Shown here: positions 45,702 through 56,699 of the stretch, piece after piece
Position numbering within the stretch: the first letter of the stretch is position 1
Layout: each line of letters opens with the position of its first letter
Assembly: GCA_015501595.1 (NCBI GenBank)
Contig: JADNRX010000130.1
Coordinates: 1 to 64,000 of the forward strand
Length of the DNA: 64,000 nt
Direction: 5' to 3'
Origin: Hymenopellis radicata
Lineage: Eukaryota; Basidiomycota; Agaricomycetes; Agaricales; Physalacriaceae
Program-made: the position numbers and the translations under genes
The notes under the pieces: model-generated
Told to the model about the DNA's origin: nothing
The model's database searches: none
Seen by the model: the letters and a program-made list of their open reading frames with translations, nothing else

Positions 45702-46807
45702 ATGAGCTTCCCTCTTACTGGTCAAGTTGCACTCGTGACGGGAGCTGGAACTGGAATGTAAATGCCAGCATTCGGACGCGTCGACTTGGGACTAACAGTT
45801 CTCGACAGCGGCTTGATGATAGCGACTGTGTTCGCGAAGAATGGAGCGAAGGTCTACATTACGGGCCGACGCCTGGCAGTTTTGGAGGCCGCCGTCTCCT
45901 CCGGGATGGGTTTGAGTGGTTCTCTTGTGGCGTAGGTGTCCTGTGTCCAGCGCGGAAACCCTGCTCACACTACTTCAGACTGCAACTGGACGTCACGAAT
46001 GAAGAATCTGTAAAAAAAGGCGGCTGAGATTGTCAAAGCTCAAGATGGAAAGCTCGATATTCTCGTAAACAAGTACGCATTCGAACGCTGAATGTGCGTA
46101 TTTATACTGACCATATCTCTACAGTGCGGGCATCAATGGACCAGTCGTTGATCAAGCAGGCTTCATGAGCAGAAAGATGGCTGCTGAAGACCCTTTGGAG
46201 CCAGAGTCCTTCAAGGACTGGGTCGACCTGTTTACCATCAACAGCATCGCGCCGTTCTTTGTCATACGCGCCTTCACCGATCTGCTTCTCGCTGGTGCTC
46301 GCTCGCGCAGCGCGGACGCTACTTCTAGCGTGATCAACATTTCTAGTGCTGCAACCTATATCCGTTCGAATGTAACCAGCAACACAGTAAGTCCCTGAGC
46401 ACTTTGTTTTGTCTGATGCACTCGGTTGACTGGTAATGACATAGTTGGGTTATGGTCCCTCCAAGGCTGCTCTCGACAAGATCACAGTTGTGCTGGCCAC
46501 CGATTTCGCGTCTAGGAGACTTCCTATTCGCATCAATCAAATCTCCCCTGGCATGTTCCCGTCGCAATTGAGCGCGGAGCTGTTGGACGACCTGAGTACC
46601 AAGCCTCTTCCCGGATTCGTGGCCCCGGTGCCTTCCGGGAGAGCGGGAACGTAAGTCTGATATTTATCAATATCACTGTGGACCATTGATTGACCGCAAC
46701 TTAGCGAGGAGGAAATGGGGAGCACTGCGCTCTACTTGGCCACGGCAGGCTACACTAATGGCATCGACATAAAGATCGATGGAGGCGTGTCTCTAGTTAA
46801 TCCTTGA
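45702..46807 (+). CDS. Short-chain dehydrogenase/reductase, one frame break
   Basis: Classical SDR with NAD(P)-binding GAGTGIG at residues 15-21, the NNAG motif (LDILVNNAGINGPV), catalytic Ser in VINISSAATY and YGPSK for Tyr/Lys. It ends in INQISPGMFPSQL and GIDIKIDGGVSLVNP. Six exons: 45702-45757, 45809-45931, 45979-46072, 46125-46386, 46445-46650, 46705-46807. All phases agree except exon 3, which is one base too long: GTA followed by AAAAAAGG lies in an A7 run at 46012-46018, where six A would give VKKAAEIVKAQDGKLD. As written the frame ends at TGA 46025-46027. A homopolymer error is the simplest reading; a real break cannot be excluded. Substrate unknown. Confidence 0.82.
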
Positions 46808-47594
46808 TCATTGTGTCTAGTGAATCCATAGTACCAAGTTGAATACAATTATGAGTTGACGAAGCCGCTGGTCTGTGTGCAAAAAAGTAAAGGGGGTGGC
46901 AGTGCAATCGCGTAGTTTTCTACCATCATGCATCATGTCTTCACATTATGCTTGTGAACGCGTCTACACCCTCCACATTTTCGGTTCAACGGCGAACGCA
47001 CATTCCTCGTTTAATACGTGGCCGGGACTCGCGTTTGTCATGACCGATCATCATCGCGGGCATTGTCATCCGAATGGACCTTGGACGGGCGTACAAAGGG
47101 AACCAACAGCAATACCTCTCGGATTATTAGGCTGGGCATGCTCGCTCTTCTAGGTTCATTTGCAGGTGAGAAGATCGCGTTCCCTTCACCATTTGATCTG
47201 GGACGTGTCTCTCCGTCAGTCTCCCGTAGCCTACGTACAAAGCCGCAAGCAAGTTCCGTTTATAGTATCTCACCGTTCCACTTACGAACAACATGTTCGT
47301 AATCTCATTCATGTGTTATCCGGCGATTGCCAATGTTCAGTGTGGACAATGATATATATTCGCCAGCTAAATTAGGTTACTAGCTCCGGAGATCGCTCTC
47401 AAGCTATCTATGTGGATTGCAGACTGGTCCAAGCACAAGTCCACTGTGGCCACGAGAGGTGGATCGAGCGCCATTGTTCGACGTCTACTTAAAGTGTTCG
47501 CGTTCTCTTCGCCCTCCACGACTTCTTCTGCTATCCATTACTACGCCACTTCTCGACACCCTTTCTATTCTTCATCATCGCGTCACGCATCGCC
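46808..47594. other. Intergenic, no supported gene
   Basis: Frames on the plus strand at 46875-47375 and 47410-47976 overlap and do not resemble proteins, except that the second runs into the kinase-like relic in one of its frames. Confidence 0.4.
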
Positions 47595-48297
47595 ATGGCC
47601 AGCACTCTCGAACTGGTTTACGACCGCAGTCAGGTCTTCCAGCTTTGGGCATGGACAGCCTCTCCCAGCGGAGATAACCATCACTACACTATTCGCGTCC
47701 AACAACGCCTGCGCAACCACGTCTTCACCGCGCTTATGGGTCCGCTTGGCGAACACCCTACACGAACTGTCATTGTCAAAATCGCGCAAGGCGCTGACCA
47801 GGTGTCAGCGCTCGATTGGGAGGCGAGAGTTGTATGAAAACGATCTGCGAGGTTTGCAGGGCAGTGTGGTTCCAAAATGCTACGGGTACTTTAAGGGGCG
47901 TTCAGGCGGGCAATCTCTCTCGTGTTTGGTCTTAGAATTTTGCAATCAGCCATTCCGAAGCGCGGATTTTAGGTGATTTGTTCAAATTACATGGTCTTGG
48001 GATCTATCTATATTTAACGCGTTCAACAGTCAACAAATTATCCTTGCCACCGCTAATCTGCACCAAGTCGGAATTTACCATGGGAATATCCTATCTGGGG
48101 CTCATTTTGTTCTTGCCAGTAATGGCATTCGTATCATCGATTTCGCCAAGGCGCAGAGGCATCACTGTCGCTCGTCTTGTGCAGAGCTATCGGTTGTGGG
48201 GGAGAAGTATGGACGCGTTGATGAGACTCAGATCAGCGACATCTACCCTCGCCGCTTGCGGAAAGATAGCATGTATTCTGTTCGAAGTCACTTTTGA
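47595..48297 (+). pseudogene. Kinase-like fold gene, frame-broken
   Basis: Belongs to a protein-kinase-like/aminoglycoside-phosphotransferase-like family expanded in mushrooms. From the ATG at 47595 the frame reads VQQRLRNHVFTALMGPLG and TRTVIVKIAQGADQ, the P-loop-side strand with the nucleotide-binding Lys. Near 47818-47836 the frame shifts to YENDLRGLQGSVVPKCYGYF, then LSCLVLEFCNQPF (hinge), and later, in another frame, VGIYHGNILSGAHFVLASNG and IRIIDFAKAQ, the catalytic loop (HGN in place of HRD) and the D-F-x of the activation segment. A stop (47979 region) also separates hinge and catalytic loop. At least one frame break is not explained by introns, so the gene is not translatable as given. 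Confidence 0.6.
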
Positions 48298-48575
48298 GAC
48301 GTACTACGAAGCTAGGGCGGACACATTCCTTATTACACTGCACTGTACCATAGTCTCATTGCTCTGTTGTAACTGCATCTCATACCTGTATTTTTATTAT
48401 ATATATCTCTGCAACGTACTCACATGTGTCTGCTCAGAGTAGTGTGGTTTAAGCGCGAAGTTCGCGCTTGGTGGTCAGCAGCGCTGCGGGCGCGGCACAG
48501 GTAGACGCGATCGATCGATCGAGGCTATGTCGGTGCCTGGCTTTGCTTACAGTCACTTTGATTCTTACCATCACC

Positions 48576-49562
48576 ATGACTGCTCACAACACAGAAACGA
48601 ATGGATTTCCTGAGGGCTACTTCATCATTCGCTCTGTAGCCTCGAATCGGCTGCTGGACGTTTCACAGGATTCGATCGAAGATGGCGCCACCGTGATTCT
48701 CTTCCCAGAATCTGAGACATCTCTCGTTGAAAGTAAGCTCATCATCTTGTACGTGTGGTTGGCAGTGGCTTACTCTATCTTTAAAGGTCGAAGGAATCCT
48801 AATTCCAACAACCAGGCTCGTCCCACAAGATATAGACTAGATCCGAAGCTAATACTTTACTTTAGGTCTTCTTCATGGACACCTCTGGTGCGCTATGCTC
48901 TCGCTCATCTGGTCACGCTCTCGATATTGAAGGTAACTGAATGCTTCTTTGCTCGTCTGTTCTGTCTGATATACATTTGCTTAGACGACCGTCTCGTATT
49001 GCGCCACCGACGTCCTGTGTCGCTTCCCTTCCCGAACCCGTATTCTCACCCTCTGCCCAAGTTCTCATATAACAAAGAAACAGCCGAAATCCACGTCGAG
49101 TTTTCCTGTGATCCCACATACCCTCCGCGCGCCTCCGCTCGCATTTCGGGATCATGGAAAGGCCAAACTTACCTCCTAGCGTCTATACCCGTACGCAGGC
49201 CCAGAACAATCCTTGATGATGCTACAGAGTTTATATCATCCACTCTTGCGGCACCTTTTTCTCTCTTCTCTGGAAATACATCTCCCCAGTCGGCGACGCC
49301 TGAAGATGTCTTCCAGAATGGCGTAGATTTAAAGGAGGAAGAAGTGTTGGAGGAAGACCGCGGGGAGGAGGCAGAGGTTGACGATTCTCCGGAGTTGTCT
49401 CGGTCTGTGCGGATGCTCACCATTGTCAACTCAGCAGTGGACGACCATCATCTCGTAGAGAAGGCGAGTGAACAGGCGGAGATGGCAGATTCGTACCTCT
49501 CCGCACTGTCAATGCCCGCACTGCTGCTTAAATACTCGTTGTCTTCAACCTTAGTTTCATGA
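48576..49562 (+). CDS. Ricin-B-type beta-trefoil domain protein
   Basis: Four exons (48576-48732, 48787-48815, 48866-48932, 48985-49562) join exactly to 276 residues. The N-terminus MTAHNTETNGFPEGYFIIRS with NRLLDVSQDSIEDG is a ricin-B/CBM13-like beta-trefoil repeat. It is followed by NNQVFFMDTSGALCSRSSGH and ALDIEDDRLVLRHRRPVSLP, a pattern found in intracellular mushroom proteins of this fold. The C-terminal half is an acidic, possibly helical region (VLEEDRGEEAEVDD). There is no signal peptide and no catalytic toxin domain; this is a lectin-like fold only. The second intron (48816-48865) starts GC and ends AG; with it the frame and all exon phases close. Confidence 0.8.
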   Translation: MTAHNTETNGFPEGYFIIRSVASNRLLDVSQDSIEDGATVILFPESETSLVESKLIILYVWLAVAYSIFKGRRNPNSNNQARPTRYRLDPKLILYFRSSSWTPLVRYALAHLVTLSILKVTECFFARLFCLIYICLDDRLVLRHRRPVSLPFPNPYSHPLPKFSYNKETAEIHVEFSCDPTYPPRASARISGSWKGQTYLLASIPVRRPRTILDDATEFISSTLAAPFSLFSGNTSPQSATPEDVFQNGVDLKEEEVLEEDRGEEAEVDDSPELSRSVRMLTIVNSAVDDHHLVEKASEQAEMADSYLSALSMPALLLKYSLSSTLVS

Positions 49563-50177
49563 TCATCAATGTAATTCTATGTGTATACCGTTCAATGCCA
49601 GTGTCATATTCTTAACCAAGAACAGTTGTTATCGCACCTTCGGGCTGGCATCCTAAGTTTCCCAATGTAACTTAATACCGAGTTGATACGCTGGCGGAGG
49701 AGGACCAGAAGACCTTGCTTCGTACCGTTGCCGCGATGCCACCGGCGAACCAAATAGGTCTGTTGTTGAACGTGCTCACTTGTCTGTCACGTACTGTGCA
49801 GAACTTCTCTTGTCTGCAGAATGGCACGTTCCTCTTCTGGCTCTTACTATTCGCCAGTCGGCCTCTTCTTCCGTATTATAGCCGTCGTACGTCATTATTC
49901 CGCTGCGGGAAACCCATGAACCAATGTGGCGCGTCGAATCAGAGGTCGCGTCAGGGTTCTCCCTTCGTTCATAGACGATGGGGCCGAGTCTCGTTCTCAC
50001 TTCTACCAGTAAGAATCTCGGAATGGAGGGCACTCGCACGATCACTTTGTGAGAAACAGCTTTCATATTAGTGGTCAGCTTAGTCCGGAGGAAGCACAAC
50101 AATATATATTGCCATAATCAAGTGAGGTAGCATCAAATTGAGTTCGTACTCAGGATGCTTCAAGTTATGTCCCGACT
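49563..50177. other. Intergenic with an orphan exon-like stretch
   Basis: A plus-strand frame reads DTLAEEDQKTLLRTVAAMPP then ANQI at about 49686-49757. A GTCTGT...GCAG intron (49758-49800) connects it to ELLLSAEWHVPLLALTIRQS. It looks like coding sequence by composition, but no complete gene or domain can be built, so it may be a gene fragment. Confidence 0.35.
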
Positions 50178-51311
50178 TCAATCTCTTTCGCCCTTAGTCA
50201 ACTCGTTCAACCTGTACCGCGTGATACTCCGGTGAAAGGCGACATACCCTTCTGCGAACGCATTGTACGCTTTCAAGGCAACACCATCTGGCTCCAGCAA
50301 TAATCTCACGTTCTTGTCGGTCTGGATGACTTCCTTAGAGAGGTCACGGAGAGCAACGTTTTTCTTCACGCCCAAACAGCGTGCGGTGATGGAGACCAGA
50401 TTCTTCTCGTCACCTGTTAACTCTTCCTTATAGAAAGAGAGAACATCGCTGTTAGAGGTATGAGTGGAGCCTCGTGGTTTGACACATTTCGACACATACT
50501 TTACTCCGCCGAGGATTCCCATTAGTTCCGGTAAAGCGTGGATGTATGAATCCACTGGGACCTCAGGGGGAAATATAAAGAAAGAGTATGCGTCCGCTAC
50601 GCCAGATAATCCACGAGCGAATTTTGGGAATTGTTTAGCAGTGGGCGACAACTGTGGCGTGGGTTTAAGACTTTGTGGCGAGGTTGATAAAGACCGAACC
50701 TTTATGTTCTTCGTGCGCTGTTCTAGGACCAAAGCAGTAACAAAGTTGAGTGCGGCCGTTATGATGAGGTTCGCTGCCATATAGTCGAAGTAGGCATGCG
50801 TATCGCGGAGGAAGCTCGAAAAGAAATCAAGTACGACGTTTCCATGCGATTCTGCTCTGCAAAATCGGCCGTGGAAAGAGGCGAGACCCGCCACATCGCT
50901 CGCAAACGTGTCGTCGAGATACATGAGGAACGCCGTGTACAGGGCAACGTATAGCCGCAAGGACGGATTTTCTAAATGACCGTACGATATGCTAGCGATA
51001 GTGATTCCGTCAGGAACCCAAGTTGCGAAAAATAGGCCATTGAATGATCCTCCGCAGAATACCCTCGTAACTTGGCCTCTTGATAGCAGAGAGCGTGGAG
51101 AACAGGGTCATGCCCGGCCGGAGGGTTGGAGGTGGATTCGAAGTGGGTAATGAGTTCAAGGCAGATGTTTCTGATCTCCTTGAGTTCTTCGTCAGTGATC
51201 TGCACGAACTATTACATTAGTGTATGCGGGAAAACCAAAGACACTCACAAGTCCAAGTTTTGACGAAACGGGTGAAAGACCGACAACAACTGGATTCACT
51301 TGGGGTGTCAT
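50178..51311 (-). CDS. Tri5-type (trichodiene synthase-like) terpene synthase, one frame break
   Basis: Class I sesquiterpene-synthase fold of the trichodiene synthase family, cyclising farnesyl diphosphate. Exon 1 is 51249-51311 and exon 2 is 50178-51199. Helical terpene-synthase features include FLMYLDDTF (the Asp-rich metal site) and SDVLSFYKEEL, the second metal-binding site, where Ser precedes the Asp at the position usually held by Asn. Exon 2 has 1022 bases and lacks one base: the frame changes at a GGG run near 51009-51016 between the N-terminal helices and the helix before the Asp-rich motif, with both sides conserved. A homopolymer error is likely, but the gene is interrupted as given. 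The product is unknown; no other trichothecene-pathway gene is present nearby. Confidence 0.78.
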
Positions 51312-52088
51312 CGTTGAATGATTGGTGGGCGAAATATACCTATGTGAGTCCTTTTATATTCGCCTGAACTTGGCATACCGGAGACGAAACCTCCGGCTTG
51401 GATTTGTTGAGCCAGGACGTGACGACACCATTGAACGCGCCACCAGTACCACATACCGGGGACAAAGCTTCCCGACTGAGATTTTTTGAGCCAGGGCGCA
51501 GTGACGACACGAATAGAACGGGGGCCATTGGACGCGCACCAGTATCACAATCAGGCGCACAAAGATAACTGCTCCATAAGTTGACATGTATGCATTCCAT
51601 TAGGCTGGGGGGTGGATGAATGCAAGAGATCCTTGACGTGGGAAGGAGAGATTACAACATGGGGTACCACCTTGATGCATTTGAATGCTCGACTGTGCAA
51701 TTTACCTCAGTGCCCAACACCGTTTGCCACCCATATAAACACAGCGAAAAAATATCATTGGCTAACACTACCGCTGATTCCTGTAGCCAGTCAGATCTCT
51801 CAAACGAAGAGGGTCGAAACAGGCGTACCTGCCAGAGACAGAAGTCTCTTCCAAATGGTTGGCGTTTGCGATGATGGCGAGGATTACTTTCGATGGAGAA
51901 CGTTGATGAGTTGATATATGCGTGGTCGCTCACTGTAACAGTAGCATCTTTATAGCACAGAGTGGACGAGGAAGGATTCCACTGGCAGGATTGGCATTTC
52001 ATTATGGCACAGCCACATTGTTATCTTTGGGAGATAAGATGACAACAGCAATGATGTGATGGCTCTTCACCTGCAACTGACGCCCATC
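51312..52088. promoter_or_regulatory. Divergent region between the terpene synthase and sin3 genes
   Basis: 777 bp containing the imperfect repeat described separately. Overlapping frames at 51612-51914 and 51652-52002 are not convincing. No TATA box is evident. Confidence 0.4.
51374..51549. repeat. Imperfect tandem repeat, two units of about 80-95 bp
   Basis: Units begin CATACCGG(A/G)GAC at 51374 and 51452. They share TTGAGCCAG, TGACGACAC, CATTG(A/G)ACGCG and CACCAGTA(C/T)CAC in the same order; the second unit carries an extra 10-15 bases. It sits about 60-240 bp upstream of the terpene synthase start. Confidence 0.75.
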
Positions 52089-55000
52089 ATGGCAGAGCGT
52101 CTGGACTCACCATTGTCGGGCTCAAAACCCCAAAGACCGAGTACTGGATCCAGTGAAATGGGCGTCTCCGACAGCCGCTTACCGGGTCCGTCATCGTCGT
52201 CTACTGCGATGTCCAGACCACTTTCCCCGCCACCACAATCCTCGTTGCCAAACAGTCCTCCCGCGAAAATGAAGCCACTACCCTACAATATAGGCGAAGA
52301 GAGTACCCCTCAGTCGCGTCAGTCGCCCGGACCACAGCCTAAATCCAAAGTATCAACGCCACGACCTCCGGAATCGAGTACCCCTGCGCAGAGGTCACCG
52401 GATGGCACGCGCCCACTAAACGTTACTGACGCTCTGAGCTATCTGGATGCCGTCAAGGTGCAATTCCAGGATAAGCCAGAGGTCTACAACCGCTTTTTGG
52501 ACATAATGAAGGATTTTAAAGGACAAGTGTGCGTAATATGCCCTGCTTTTTCGTTCCTAGCTCATATAAATGTAGTATTGACACGCCGGGCGTCATTCAG
52601 CGGGTATCAAGACTATTCCACGGCAATCCCGTTCTCATCCAAGGATTCAACACATTCCTCCCCGTCGGATATCGCATTGAGGTCTCGGTGGACCCAGCGG
52701 ATCCGAACACCATTACAGTCACGACGCCGACAGGAACAGTTACTCAAAGTACAAACGGTTTTCAGCAGCTTCCCCGTCCACCCCCACCATCCTCAGATAT
52801 ACCCGGCTTCGGTCCCAATCTTGCACATCCCCTTCCTTATCCACCTGGCGTCGCCCTCCCTCCACTTGGGAGCGGCACATTGTCGCGCTCAATGACACCT
52901 CAGGCATTCCATCAGCCATCTCAGGTCGGTCCTCCGTTCGATGGCTTCAACTCTCCCTTCCATCCCAATGCATCAACTTCCGCGGCGGCCATCCTAGGCG
53001 GCCTCAACAAGAGACACACGGACCCACAGCCCCAGGGAAACACTGACTTCTACCACGCCATTCAGTATCTGAACAAAATCAAAGCGCGGTACAATGAAGA
53101 TCCCAACATGTACAAGCGTTTTCTCGACATTCTTCAGGCGCACCAGAAGGAACCAAAGATACCCGCAAGCGAGGTATTTCGCATAATACGTCTTGTTGTT
53201 GTTGTTATTCCTAACGTTTTGTCAAGTCGCCTGTTTACGCGCAAGTTCTGACACTCTTCCAAGATGCGCCGGATCTGTTGACGGAGTTCAAAGATTTCCT
53301 TCCGGAAGCTGGGAACCAAGGAATGGTAGCAAGCGGAACGGCTACTGGCCCCCCTTCATCTTGGAATGTTCCTCCGGAGACATCCAGCTCTCCCGACAAG
53401 GTACCGAAGAAGCCTGCACCAACACTGAAGCGGAAAAAGCGTGTCCCAGAAAAGGATGTCACCCCAGTGCCCCCAGCAAAACCTGCACCCAGTAGTAGGG
53501 TAAGTCTGATGGTCATACCGTTTTCATGAGTTTTCATGCTGTATGTTTAGGTCAAGAAGGCAAAACATCACCACAAAGAACCTGGCTCACCGTCGTTCTC
53601 ACCGTATGCTGGGCCATCACCTCAACCAGCGCATGCGCACGCGCACACACATACGTCTAGTGCAATACTACCTCCGCCACCCGTTCCTCATTCGCACGCG
53701 ATGCAGCCTCCCGCGTCTACACAATCGCTTTCAGTTGCAACGCCTTCGGGTTCTGACAACAAGCTTTTGTTCTTCGATCGCGCAAAAAAGGCGCTTGAGA
53801 ATCGGGAGATATATGAGGAGTTTTTGAAGCTCTTGAGCCTGTTCTCGAAGGATATCTTGGATCTCAGGACTCTTATAGACCGAAGTCGGGCGTTTTTGGG
53901 CGATAGCGATTTGATGGCGGAGTTCAAAGAATTAGTTGGATGGGATTCCAAGCAGGAGAGTTCCGAAAATGGTCCGCCCGGTAGTATTAGGACGGGTCCG
54001 CCTGAGGCATTATCTGCCTTGCCCGTGGATGATGGCGAGGGGCCTAGTTATCGGAGACTCCCCGAAAGCGTGAGTGGCCACTCTAATGTGGCGCCTGAGA
54101 TGCTAACCATATTGTAGGAGGTCCGACTAGCTTGTTCGGGACGTGACGAACTTTGTCGCTCCGTCTTAAATGACGCATGGGTATCCCACCCCACATGGGC
54201 ATCTGAAGAAGCTGGTTTTCAAACACACAAGAAAAACTCCTTCGAGGAGGCGCTACATCGATGCGAAGAGGAGCGTCACGAGTATCACGTTCAGCTCCAG
54301 GCTCTGACCGCCACAATTGCCCATCTGGAGCCGCTGTATGCGCGCATCGAGGAAATGTCAAATGAGGAACGGGCAACGTTCCGACTTAAGCCTAATCTCG
54401 GCGGACCAGGTCGCGGGCTCTACGAACGGATTATTAAAAGGATCTATGGACGTGAGGCTTCCGTGGAGGTTCTTAAAGCGTTACAAGAGTATCCTGCCAA
54501 TACCGTTCCTGTGGTTCTCTCTCGACTAAAGATCAAGGACGAGGAATGGCGTCGTGCTCAGCGGGAATGGAGTCGGACGTGGCGGGAGGTTGACTCGAAG
54601 AACTTCTACAAGTCTCTCGACCACCAGGGCATAAGTTTCAAAGTCAATGACAAGAAGAACATAACGGCAAAGCACTTTGTCGCCGATATCGAGGCTGTCA
54701 AGCTCGAACAGCAGACCATGCATGAGCATGATCCGATACCTGCATCCGCTCGAGGGTCTCCTGAATCTCAGTTCGACTACGCGTTCCAGGATACCTCGGT
54801 TCTTCATGATTCATTGAAGATGGTCTTCTCATTTTTAGATCGCTCGCAGGGCACGTACACACCCCAGGAACGACGTGGGGTCGAAAGTTTCCTTCGAACC
54901 TTTGTTCCTGCTCTATTCATGTACCCTCAGGCGGAGTTTAGCGACGCATGTGGGCCATTCGATAATGTGCAAGACGAGGAGCAGGATCTGGAGCGCGGTG

Positions 55001-56399
55001 GACGACGTTCTAGTGGTAGCCCCCATTCGTCGTACGTCAACGGGGTCCGGCCGATAGATCTTCGGAAGAAACTCTTGAAAACTGCCCAAGAAAGGGCTTC
55101 CGGAGACGCGACGAGGTCTGCATCTGCTATGGGGTCTCGTGCTGTCTCGCCTGGCGGAATGAGCCGTCCCTCCCCTTCCCCTCGACCAGAGGAGAGGAAG
55201 AACGACTTCGGCAATGACATATGGATCAAAGAAACGGTAGCTACCGGTTCTTTCACAGACAACGTCGCATATGACGCTGACTCCGAGCGACCATTCTTTG
55301 CTAACACGACATTTTACACGCTGCTGCGTCTGTTGCAGGTAAGGAAGCTTTTGCTACTTGAATGGGGATAACGTTTGATTGTTTTTACTAGTTGCTGTAT
55401 TCTCGTCTTCTCATGTGCAAAGAAATTGGACAGGCATTGGCCGCCCAAAAGCATGCTGAGTTGCTGGCTAATCCCGTAGCTGTCGAGCTTGGATTGGACG
55501 ATCCGAACGGACCAGCCACGCTCCTCAAGCAAACGATGGATATCCTGAGTGAGCGCGCAAAAGATGACACTAATGTTGTGTACATGTATCTGCTGGATGC
55601 GTGCGAGAAGGTTTTCGCAAACGAGCTTGACCAGGTCTCATTTGAAGAGCATATGAGGTGGTTTTTCGGTAACAAGGTAGGAGCATTACTCAATGGTCAG
55701 ATGCGCATGTCGTTTATTTTTGTAGGCCTATCACTTGTTCACATTGGACAAGCTGATTACCGCCTTGGTGAAACAGGTTGGGGTGCAGCTATTTGTGCAA
55801 CTCGATGTCGATACTGATCTATTTTCGCTCCGCAGGTACAGACGATATTATTAGACAGCAAATGCCAGGAGTTGTGGTCTCTCCTACAAAGTGTCCAACA
55901 GACCGGTGTCATTACGAATCAGGATGTCATTCGATATCGTCGGGAGGCAGAGCGACATGTACAGGATGACTATCTATATCGGCTTCAATGGGTGAGTGGC
56001 CTTGATCAATCAAATTGTTATTTCAAGCTGAGACGGCCTATTAAAAAAAGGTGCGGGAGTCGAAGACGATTAAGGTGCAGCTGATGACCCCACAAGACCC
56101 GAGTACAAACGGGGCGCCGACTGCAGGGAATCGTTGGCGAGAGTACATTGCGAGCTATGTGATGCGCCATCCCACGGAATGGGCAGAAAAACAAGGAGAG
56201 CGACATAACGCAAAGGTATTTTTGTCAAGGTATCTGTCGTGATGTGGCTTCTGGACTCGTGTACTGACCCAAATATAGGACGCGGCAATCGGACAGCACT
56301 ACAGCCGTATCAGAGGGACTGATGAGTATCCGGATTAGCCCGTCGACATACAAGCTTGTGTATGAGAGGGATCTGAGGAAATGGTGTGGCGGGAAGTGA
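52089..56399 (+). CDS. SIN3: Transcriptional corepressor Sin3
   Basis: Scaffold of the Rpd3/Sin3 histone deacetylase complex. A proline/serine-rich N-terminus is followed by three paired amphipathic helix domains: PAH1 ([20 protein letters not shown] ... [11 protein letters not shown]), PAH2 ([20 protein letters not shown] ... [13 protein letters not shown]) and PAH3 ([20 protein letters not shown] ... AEFKELVGW). The HDAC-interaction domain follows ([20 protein letters not shown] with [20 protein letters not shown]). The C-terminal Sin3 region reads [20 protein letters not shown] and [20 protein letters not shown], then [14 protein letters not shown]. The last exon closes at TGA 56397-56399. 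The start at 52089 is preferred; 52059 is also possible. The PAH1 intron near 52527 does not close with a canonical GT donor. Confidence 0.9.
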
Positions 56400-56699
56400 A
56401 CCGGACGTTGTTGGAAAAGGCGAAACAGCGAGACGAGGACAGGGCACGGTGGATGGTCTCCGATGGTGTAAAAAGCTAAAGTTCGATCCGCACGCTGTAC
56501 ATACTTATTTTTAGGACGGTCATGAAATTATGTAAATACTAGGAGTCTGCCAGATAATTGTGTCCGTGTTTGGTCCTATATCTCGAGAGACTCTTAGCCC
56601 ACACCTTCCCCCCTCAATACTTTCACTCGGCGGTGCCAAGGACGTGACACCCATTCGCGCCCATACTGAGTCCTTGCAAGAGATTACAAGGCTCCGATA
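56400..56699. other. Short intergenic region
   Basis: 3' side of sin3 and promoter of the membrane-protein gene, same orientation. No feature stands out. Confidence 0.4.

Noticed and set aside
51009..51080. A 71 nt intron in the terpene synthase gene ending at the TAG near 51000 that would restore the frame
   Set aside because: It would remove the conserved helix before the Asp-rich motif, so a one-base indel is the better explanation.
44342..51311. A secondary-metabolite cluster (PhzF-like, SDR, lectin-fold and terpene synthase genes)
   Set aside because: The genes face different directions, are separated by a kinase-like relic, and no P450, transporter or regulator accompanies the terpene synthase. 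Proximity alone does not make a cluster.
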